Below are positions 7,179-12,436 of a DNA stretch of 12,436 nucleotides, piece by piece; position 1 is the stretch's first letter; every line of letters starts with the position of its first letter. Origin of the DNA: Cytophagales bacterium (lineage in GTDB: Bacteria > Bacteroidota > Bacteroidia > Cytophagales > Cyclobacteriaceae). Both the position numbers and the translations under genes were made by a program. The stretch lies in the NCBI GenBank assembly GCA_003504855.1, contig DNZD01000059.1, positions 1-12,436 on the forward strand. The letters are read 5' to 3'. The notes under the pieces were generated by a model that saw only the letters and a program-made list of their open reading frames with translations, was not told where the DNA came from and did not search any database.

Positions 7179-7925
7179 ATGAATAAATTGATTGTTATCG
7201 TGCTTTTCGCAGCGGTTTTGGCCGGCTGTGGCGGTGCTGAAAATGCTAAACTGAAATCCCAGCTCGACTCATTGCAATCTGAGTTGCAGGTGAGTCAGCA
7301 AATGGCGCAGACACTCCAGGAGGTAGGCACGCTGATGGATTCCATTGATGCGAACCGCCAGGTGTTGCGCGTCAACATGGTAGAGGGCACCACGTATTCG
7401 GCCTACACCAGCCGGATGAAAGACCTCAATAACTACGTTAAAGAAACCCAGTCAAAAATCGGTGACCTGGAGAAAGCCCTCAAAAAATCAAAGGCCAACT
7501 CCAATGCATTCGCCGCTACGGTGAAGAAACTGAAGGCTGACCTGGAGACCAAGAATGCAGAAATCACCTCGTTGCAGCAGAAGGTGCAGGAACTGGGCAC
7601 TGAAAACCAGAACCAGAAGATCACCATCGATATGCAAGAGGCTGAACTCAATGACAAGCAGGCACAGATCGAAGCGAAGCAACAAGAGCTTGCACTGATC
7701 GAAGCCCGCATTCAGGAGTTGATGGTGCAGAGCAAGATGAGCGAAGCAGATTCTTATTTTGCCCGCGGACAGGCTGTTGAAGAAGCTGCCAACCGCACCA
7801 AACTCGCCCCCCGCAAGAAGAAAGATACCCTCAAGGAAGCCCTTGAGTTGTATAAAAAAGCACTCTCCCTCGGTAACGATAAGGCGAAAGCCAAAGTGGA
7901 TGAGTTGGAGAAGCGTGTGAAGTAA
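7179..7925 (+). CDS. Coiled-coil lipoprotein with TPR-like tail
   Basis: 248 residues. A type II signal peptide with lipobox LAGC (14-17) puts the lipidated cysteine at 17. The sequence after it (GGAENAK) does not look like the acidic surface-export signal of Bacteroidota lipoproteins, so a periplasm-facing anchor is likelier. Residues ~22-65 and ~77-187 are rich in Glu, Lys, Gln and Leu in heptad-like order and should form long coiled coils, broken by a Tyr/Thr-containing segment (~68-77). The last 60 residues (ADSYFARGQAVEEAA; ALELYKKALSLGNDKAKAKV) resemble a helical TPR-like pair. The family is not one I can name, and a role as envelope spacer or scaffold is only a guess. It is monocistronic: its own promoter element lies 22 nt upstream and a strong terminator begins 20 nt after the stop. 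It is divergent from kup. Confidence 0.85.
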   Translation: MNKLIVIVLFAAVLAGCGGAENAKLKSQLDSLQSELQVSQQMAQTLQEVGTLMDSIDANRQVLRVNMVEGTTYSAYTSRMKDLNNYVKETQSKIGDLEKALKKSKANSNAFAATVKKLKADLETKNAEITSLQQKVQELGTENQNQKITIDMQEAELNDKQAQIEAKQQELALIEARIQELMVQSKMSEADSYFARGQAVEEAANRTKLAPRKKKDTLKEALELYKKALSLGNDKAKAKVDELEKRVK

Positions 7926-7944
7926 TACCTTCCTTATTCAGTCA

Positions 7945-7978
7945 TAAAAAAAGCCCCGATCATCCGGGGCTTTTTTTA
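7945..7978. terminator. Bidirectional intrinsic terminator
   Basis: A GC stem GCCCCG/CGGGGC with a 6-nt loop (ATCATC) is extended by seven A on the left and seven T on the right, and one further A/T pair. Read from either strand it gives a stem followed by a U-tract. It sits between the stop codons of the convergent lipoprotein (7925) and antiporter (7999) genes and should stop both transcripts. Confidence 0.95.
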
Positions 7979-7998
7979 TTGAGGTAACAATTATGCGG

Positions 7999-8979
7999 CT
8001 AGTCGATGCTGACCAGGTAAACCACGTAGGCTACATAAGACATCAGTAATATAAAAGCCTCCCAGCGATCCAGTTTCCGCGTGTTGAGTGTAAACATGAA
8101 GATCATCAGAATGATGGTTGACGCCATGAGTACCTGAATGTCAAAATTCATCGCGGTGCTGTAGGGGATCGGATGAATAACACCAGTGATACCGAGGATA
8201 AAGAAGATGTTGAAGATATTTGATCCCACCACGTTTCCGATGGCGATATCGGTATTCTTGCGATAAGCGGCCACACAGGAAGTTGCCAGTTCAGGCAAAG
8301 ATGTACCAGCCGCCAGGATGGTCAGACCGATTAGTTTTTCGCTGAGGCCAAACGAGTGAGCAATTTTAATTGCACTGTCAACCACCAGTTCACCACCACC
8401 AATCAATCCTGCGAGTCCACCAACAATCATCAGGATGGATTTACCGGTGCTATGCAATTTGATCGGCTCACCTTCTTCCATATCAGAGGATGTACGCATC
8501 GTGCGGTAGATATACATCAGGAACAATCCAAAAAATACCAGAAGCACAATGGAGTCAAAGCGACTAAGCAGGTTGGTCGATGGGTTGTCTGCCGGGCCTG
8601 GTCCCCACAGGTCCAGGTCGTTTACCAGGACGTAGAGCACGCCAGCAGCGAGTAATGAGAGAGGCACTTCATACTTGACGGTATTGCGTTGTACTACGAG
8701 TGGATAAATCAATCCGGCTACACCCAGGATAAACAACAGGTTGAAGTTGTTGCTTCCTACCACGTTACCAAATGAGGCGTCATTCTTTCCTTGCAGGGCG
8801 GAGACCAGGCTCACTACCAGTTCCGGCATGGAGGTACCGAAAGCAACGACCGTAAGACCGATGGCCAGGTTGGAAATACCATTTTTCTTGGCGATTGAGG
8901 ACGCACCATTGACCAGAAAGTCGGCTCCGAAAATCAGGATGGCAAAGCCAACCAGGAGCAGGAGGATTGCAACAAACAT
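7999..8979 (-). CDS. Calcium/sodium antiporter, CaCA family (YrbG-like)
   Basis: 326 residues with the internal duplication of cation/Ca2+ exchangers. Alpha-1 holds AFGTSMPE (46-53) and GNVVGSNNFN (71-80); alpha-2 holds AAGTSLPE (223-230) and GNVVGSNIFN (248-257). The Glu residues E53 and E230 correspond to the ion-coordinating glutamates of the family. About ten hydrophobic segments surround an acidic cytoplasmic loop (~160-180, DMEEGEP). Such proteins exchange cytoplasmic Ca2+ for Na+ (or H+) across the inner membrane; the actual ions are not decided by sequence. Alpha-1 has Asn at 78 where alpha-2 has Ile, a small asymmetry at a position not expected to bind the ion. The gene is last in a three-gene operon, 29 bp after corA, and ends at the bidirectional terminator. 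Confidence 0.93.
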   Translation of the reverse strand: MFVAILLLLVGFAILIFGADFLVNGASSIAKKNGISNLAIGLTVVAFGTSMPELVVSLVSALQGKNDASFGNVVGSNNFNLLFILGVAGLIYPLVVQRNTVKYEVPLSLLAAGVLYVLVNDLDLWGPGPADNPSTNLLSRFDSIVLLVFFGLFLMYIYRTMRTSSDMEEGEPIKLHSTGKSILMIVGGLAGLIGGGELVVDSAIKIAHSFGLSEKLIGLTILAAGTSLPELATSCVAAYRKNTDIAIGNVVGSNIFNIFFILGITGVIHPIPYSTAMNFDIQVLMASTIILMIFMFTLNTRKLDRWEAFILLMSYVAYVVYLVSID

Positions 8980-9008
8980 AGGGTTAGGGTTAGTTTAGGC
9001 AGGGTAAT

Positions 9009-10034
9009 TTAAAACCATTTTTTGTATTTGAAATACCAGATCATCCCAAAAACGATCAGGACCATTCCGATCCACACCTCGTAATAGCCCCATTGCCAGT
9101 GCAGTTCGGGCATGTTGTCAAAATTCATCCCATAGATCCCTACGATGAAGGTGAGGGGCATGAATATCGTGGAGATCACCGTGAGCACCTTCATGACTTC
9201 ATTCATCCGGGTATTCATGGTGTTGATATGGATATCCACAAGACTGGACGTGAGATCTTTGTAGGTGTCCATGGAATCGATCAGGTGTACCACATGGTCA
9301 TATACATCATCGAAGTAGCGCATGCTGCCGGCATCAATGAATCCGGTCTCATCTTTGGCCAGTTTGCTCAGGGCATCCCGCAACGGATAGAGGGCTTTGC
9401 GCAGGTAAATCAGCTCCTTCTTGATCTTTTGTATCTTCTGAAAGGTGTGGTTCGTGGGCCGTTCATAGATGTCGTCTTCAACCTGCTCGATCTGCTGCCC
9501 CACTTCATCGAGAATGATGTAGTAATTGTCAACTATGATGTCAATTAACCGGTACAGGAGATAATCGGCCTTGCGCTGACGCAGGCGTCCTGAACTTTGT
9601 TTGATGCGGTCACGCAAAGGACCAAACAAGTCGCCTTCTTTTTCCTGGAAGGAAAGGAGGTAGTCGCGGCCCAGCACGAAACTGATCTGCTCGTATTCAA
9701 TCTTCTTCTCCTGAATGCGATAGAGCATCTTCATGGTGAAGAAGAGATAGTCATCAAACTCTTCTGCTTTGGGCTGATGGTCGCTCAGCACATCTTCAAT
9801 AAGCAGGGGATGCAAGTTGAAATGCTTGCCCAGCTTCTGCACAATAGGCCGGTCGTGGAGGCCATCGACGTTCACCCAGTTGACCAGATGGGGTTTCAGC
9901 TGGGTCAGTAACTCATCAACCGGGATATCAGCCTGCATCTCATACTCCTTGTCGTTGTATTGTATCAACTCCAGGATCACCTGATTGTCGCTGGGTGCCT
10001 TGGCCTCAATGCCGGTTGTCTTTTGCTTTGCCAT
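9009..10034 (-). CDS. corA: Magnesium/cobalt transport protein CorA
   Basis: 341 residues, typical for CorA, a homopentameric channel for Mg2+ (also Co2+, Ni2+) in the inner membrane. The N-terminal cytoplasmic alpha/beta domain (~18-150, with VNWVNVDGLHD and the LLIEDVLSDHQPK segment at 77-89) is followed by the long stalk helices (~160-285). Two transmembrane helices follow (~283-301, ~317-335). The selectivity motif YGMNF is at 301-305 between them, and the tail is basic (YFKYKKWF). The loop after GMN contains acidic residues (DNMPE), as usual. Its ATG overlaps the stop codon of the upstream MscS gene by one base (TAATG), so translational coupling is likely. The antiporter follows 29 bp downstream. 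Confidence 0.96.
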   Translation of the reverse strand: MAKQKTTGIEAKAPSDNQVILELIQYNDKEYEMQADIPVDELLTQLKPHLVNWVNVDGLHDRPIVQKLGKHFNLHPLLIEDVLSDHQPKAEEFDDYLFFTMKMLYRIQEKKIEYEQISFVLGRDYLLSFQEKEGDLFGPLRDRIKQSSGRLRQRKADYLLYRLIDIIVDNYYIILDEVGQQIEQVEDDIYERPTNHTFQKIQKIKKELIYLRKALYPLRDALSKLAKDETGFIDAGSMRYFDDVYDHVVHLIDSMDTYKDLTSSLVDIHINTMNTRMNEVMKVLTVISTIFMPLTFIVGIYGMNFDNMPELHWQWGYYEVWIGMVLIVFGMIWYFKYKKWF

Positions 10035-10891
10035 TATGCGGTTGGGTTGGGGGAATTACGATAAGATACCAGGCGGAGCGGCATGGCCAGCTCAACCCCT
10101 TCGCGGTCAAATCGGTTCTTGATTGACTTCAAAACATCGCATTTCAGATCAAAGCCATTGTTTGGATTCTCGGCCCAGGCATACGCCCTCAGTTGAACAG
10201 CAAGTTCTGTGATTCCCATGACACGTACCATCACGGAGGTTTCACCTTTGGCCAACTCGGCGGGTGTGCGGTTATCGATACAATAGGGGTGCTGCGTAGC
10301 CTCCTCGCGCATGATCTTTTGGGCGAGGTCAATGTTGGCCTCCAGCGATATGCCCAACTCAAGGAACATGCATATCTTTTCGTCTGTCAGTGTTGAGTTG
10401 ATAATCACCTCATTGCTGATCACGGTATTCGGGATGACAATGCGGCGATTCTCAAAATCCTTGATGATGACATGCCGCAGGGTAATGTCCTCAACGTCAC
10501 CGGTGTACAACTGCCCAATCTTTACCCGATCCCCTACACTCAATGGCCTGAAAATGACCAAAAATATTCCACTGATGATGTTGGAGAATGCACTCTGGGA
10601 AGCAAAACCGACAATGGCAGCGAGGATACCGGCACCCGTCAGGATGGTATTTCCGAAGGTGCGCAGGGCCGGTACCGAACGAAAGATGATTACGCTGGCA
10701 ATCAGGAAAATCAGGAAGTCGACGGCGTTCTTGAAAAAGTTGTAGCGGGTAGGGTCAACCTTAAGCTTTTTGGCTGCCCCCCGGAAGAAGCGTCCAACGA
10801 GAAACCGCATCACCCGCCCCACGATAAAGGCGATCACCAGCACGATGAAGGCGAAGAAGACCTGTTCCCATTGCTTATCCATATCGCTCAT
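10034..10891 (-). CDS. Small-conductance mechanosensitive channel, MscS family
   Basis: 285 residues, almost the same length as the classical three-helix MscS. Helices lie at ~11-33 and ~55-72, and the pore-lining TM3 at ~84-113 is rich in Gly and Ala (GAGILAAIVGFASQSAFSNI within 86-105). The conserved FRPLSVGD segment (114-121) leads into the beta domain (VIPNTVISNEVI, 152-163) and the C-terminal alpha/beta domain. These channels open under membrane tension and release solutes on hypo-osmotic shock. The start at 10891 (MSDMDKQ) is preceded by no Shine-Dalgarno; an alternative ATG three codons later (10882) is possible. It is the first gene of an operon with corA and the Ca2+/Na+ antiporter and is divergent from the polyprenyl synthase gene. 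Confidence 0.94.
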   Translation of the reverse strand: MSDMDKQWEQVFFAFIVLVIAFIVGRVMRFLVGRFFRGAAKKLKVDPTRYNFFKNAVDFLIFLIASVIIFRSVPALRTFGNTILTGAGILAAIVGFASQSAFSNIISGIFLVIFRPLSVGDRVKIGQLYTGDVEDITLRHVIIKDFENRRIVIPNTVISNEVIINSTLTDEKICMFLELGISLEANIDLAQKIMREEATQHPYCIDNRTPAELAKGETSVMVRVMGITELAVQLRAYAWAENPNNGFDLKCDVLKSIKNRFDREGVELAMPLRLVSYRNSPNPTA

Positions 10892-11001
10892 GGGGCCAAA
10901 TTAGTCATAAGTGGATTGTGGAGGTAGTGCACGCAGGTTTTTTTGCCTTTGGCCGGCCCGGATCAGCCTTGGATCGGTCACTGGCTGTTATATTGCGACC
11001 C
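10892..11001. promoter_or_regulatory. Divergent promoter region, mscS operon and polyprenyl synthase
   Basis: 110 bp must carry both promoters. On the minus strand CTAATTTGG lies close to the mscS start and resembles the -7 element with one base missing. On the plus strand TATATTGC (10989-10996) with a TTG at 10969-10971 is a weak candidate, but the spacing (17 nt) and very short leader fit poorly. I would not assign either with confidence. Confidence 0.3.
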
Positions 11002-11976
11002 ATGTCTTTAAGACTCGACGACATTAAAGCACCCATAGCCCGTGAGATGGAGGATTTTGAACAAAAATTCCGCGCCTCCATGCACACGAAAGTTTTGTTG
11101 CTCGACAAAATCATGAACTACATCGTGAAGCGCAAAGGCAAACAGGTGCGCCCGATGTTTGTGTTCCTCAGCGCAGGCACCTGCGGCACGATTTCAGAGT
11201 CTACTTTCCGGGGCGCATCCCTCATCGAACTCTTGCACACCGCATCGCTGGTGCACGACGACGTGGTGGATGATTCCGATTACCGGAGAGGCTTCTTTTC
11301 GATCAATGCCTTGTGGAAAAATAAGATTGCTGTGCTGGTAGGCGATTTTCTCTTGTCCCGTGGACTCATGCTATCAATCCAGCACAATGAAATTGCACTC
11401 CTGAGCATCGTGAACAATGCCGTAAATGAAATGAGTGAAGGGGAGTTGCTGCAGATGGAAAAGGCCCGGCACCTGGATATTGACGAGGCGGTATACTATG
11501 AAATCATCCGGCAAAAGACAGCTTCGTTAATTGCCTCCTGCTGCGCGGTTGGCGCAACATCGGTGGGTGCGGATGAGGCTACCGTCGCCAGGATGAAATT
11601 GTTCGGTCAGCATATTGGCATGGCGTTTCAGATCAAAGATGACCTCTTCGACTACGGTGACGATGAAATAGGTAAGCCGGTAGGCATCGACATCAAGGAA
11701 AAGAAGATGACCCTGCCGCTGATCTATGCGTTGTCCAAAGCCTCGTGGCTCGAGCGCCGACGCATTGCCCACATCGTGAGGCGCGAAAGCGACAAGCCAA
11801 AAAAGGTACGTGAAGTCATTGAGTTCGTGAAGAAATCAGGCGGTATAGAATATGCCCAGGCTGCGATGGAACGATTCTATCAGCAAGCCCTTGAGATATT
11901 GAAGGAGTTTCCTGAATCGAAATACAAAACCTCCCTGGGTCAGTTGGTGGAGTACACCATCAACCGGGCTGTTTAA
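11002..11976 (+). CDS. Polyprenyl diphosphate synthase (trans, long-chain type)
   Basis: 324 residues, a size shared with IspB-type octaprenyl diphosphate synthases. It should extend allylic diphosphates with isopentenyl diphosphate to give the side chain of a quinone, in this group probably menaquinone. The substrate-binding motif KGKQVRP (45-51), the first Asp-rich motif HDDVVDD (85-91, DDxxD at 86-90) and the second QIKDDLFDY (210-218, DDxxD at 213-217) are all intact. The residue five before the first DDxxD is Ala81, small, which in this family permits long products; chain length is otherwise not readable. I chose ATG 11002 because a GTG at 10918 would add 28 residues unlike the family and run through the divergent promoter region. 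The protein is soluble or peripheral at the membrane. Its TAA directly abuts the stop of the opposing gene. Confidence 0.93.
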   Translation: MSLRLDDIKAPIAREMEDFEQKFRASMHTKVLLLDKIMNYIVKRKGKQVRPMFVFLSAGTCGTISESTFRGASLIELLHTASLVHDDVVDDSDYRRGFFSINALWKNKIAVLVGDFLLSRGLMLSIQHNEIALLSIVNNAVNEMSEGELLQMEKARHLDIDEAVYYEIIRQKTASLIASCCAVGATSVGADEATVARMKLFGQHIGMAFQIKDDLFDYGDDEIGKPVGIDIKEKKMTLPLIYALSKASWLERRRIAHIVRRESDKPKKVREVIEFVKKSGGIEYAQAAMERFYQQALEILKEFPESKYKTSLGQLVEYTINRAV

Positions 11977-12435
11977 TTACCGGCTTACGCGTTCGCGTCC
12001 GGCCTCCAGAATCGCATAGTTTTTCCAGTTCTGAAAGGTTTCCTGATCGAGGGTATTGCCTGCAGCTCCCGTGTTCGTGGGTGTAAACACACCTTCAGAT
12101 TCCCACCATTGACGAGCCATTTCCCGGGCTTTGCTTTTGTCTACTTCGAAATAGTTGATGACAGAATCGGATACAATCCAAGGCTTATCGACAGAGGCAT
12201 ACTTTTCGAAGATCATGGAACGCATCTGGGTGCCGCTGGATTGATTCTGAAAGTGTGAAACGGTGTAAGAGAGTGTTTCAGGTTCGGTCATCACCAGGTC
12301 CCAATATTTCTTACTGGATACCACCTGTGAGGTTGTCAACAAATAGCCGAATCCGCGCTCAAGCGGCTCACGGGTAATGCGGCAGGAAGCTTTGAATTCC
12401 TTCTTTTTCTTTCCAAACAGATCGAGGAGTGCCAT
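11977..12435 (-). CDS. Conserved-looking hypothetical protein
   Basis: 152 residues from an ATG one base inside the window edge; a start further upstream outside the window cannot be excluded. I do not recognise the family. It begins with a lysine-rich stretch (FGKKKKEF, 7-14) and has a single Cys at 18 followed by ITREPLERGFGYLLTT (20-35). No signal peptide or membrane segment is visible, and the middle and C-terminal parts are rich in Trp, Tyr and Phe (YWDLV, RQWWES, FQNWKNY). It looks like a soluble cytoplasmic protein. The reading frame is convergent with the polyprenyl synthase gene with no intergenic base between the two stop codons. It is supported as a gene by coding-like composition and by filling the remaining sequence, not by homology. 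Confidence 0.65.
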   Translation of the reverse strand: MALLDLFGKKKKEFKASCRITREPLERGFGYLLTTSQVVSSKKYWDLVMTEPETLSYTVSHFQNQSSGTQMRSMIFEKYASVDKPWIVSDSVINYFEVDKSKAREMARQWWESEGVFTPTNTGAAGNTLDQETFQNWKNYAILEAGRERVSR

Positions 12436-12436
12436 A

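Noticed and set aside
8980..8993. Two tandem TTAGGG hexamers resembling telomere repeats, just upstream of the antiporter start
   Set aside because: Only 2.3 copies, inside an ordinary bacterial operon gap of 29 bp; most simply chance or slippage.
10918..11001. GTG start extending the polyprenyl synthase by 28 residues
   Set aside because: The extension does not resemble the family N-terminus and runs through the region needed for the divergent promoters; ATG 11002 gives the usual length.

Overview
The window looks like chromosomal DNA from a member of the Bacteroidota, probably a Cytophagia-type lineage. The signs are family-level, not a database match. There is a head-GIN (DUF2807-type) protein and a long two-cassette FtsX/MacB-like ABC permease of the kind common in this phylum. 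A TAnnTTTG promoter element precedes the coiled-coil lipoprotein gene. None of the start codons with visible upstream sequence has a recognisable Shine-Dalgarno sequence. All genes appear intact; I see no transposase, integrase, tRNA, rRNA or CRISPR array.

Layout: bases 1-256 are gene-free and hold a ~60-bp direct repeat in two copies, separated by a degenerate ATCnGnG-type repeat cluster. Minus-strand genes follow, listed here in transcription order (right to left): a Kup-type potassium uptake permease (4880-6874), a seven-helix 7TMR-DISM-like receptor with no output domain (3539-4786), an ABC permease (1054-3420) and a secreted head-GIN protein (257-991). Their gaps are 93, 118 and 62 bp. 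Two of these gaps carry a perfect inverted repeat with a 4-nt loop ending 16-17 nt before the start codon.

A 304-bp divergent region (6875-7178) separates kup from a plus-strand coiled-coil lipoprotein (7179-7925), which ends at a very clear bidirectional terminator. On the far side of that terminator ends a tight minus-strand operon: MscS-family channel (10034-10891), CorA (9009-10034, joined by a TAATG stop/start overlap) and a CaCA-family Ca2+/Na+ antiporter (7999-8979, 29 bp gap). Divergent from it is a trans-polyprenyl diphosphate synthase (11002-11976). Its stop codon directly abuts the stop codon of an opposing unrecognised gene (11977-12435).

Functionally, four of the ten genes move or gate inorganic ions (K+, Ca2+/Na+, Mg2+/Co2+, mechanosensitive efflux), so the middle of the window reads as an ion and osmotic homeostasis neighbourhood. 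The polyprenyl synthase probably supplies the isoprenoid tail of a quinone. I do not see a clearly new multi-gene system. The items most worth a second look are the output-less 7TM receptor next to kup, the paired hairpins before start codons, the repeats at the left edge and the ion-transport operon.
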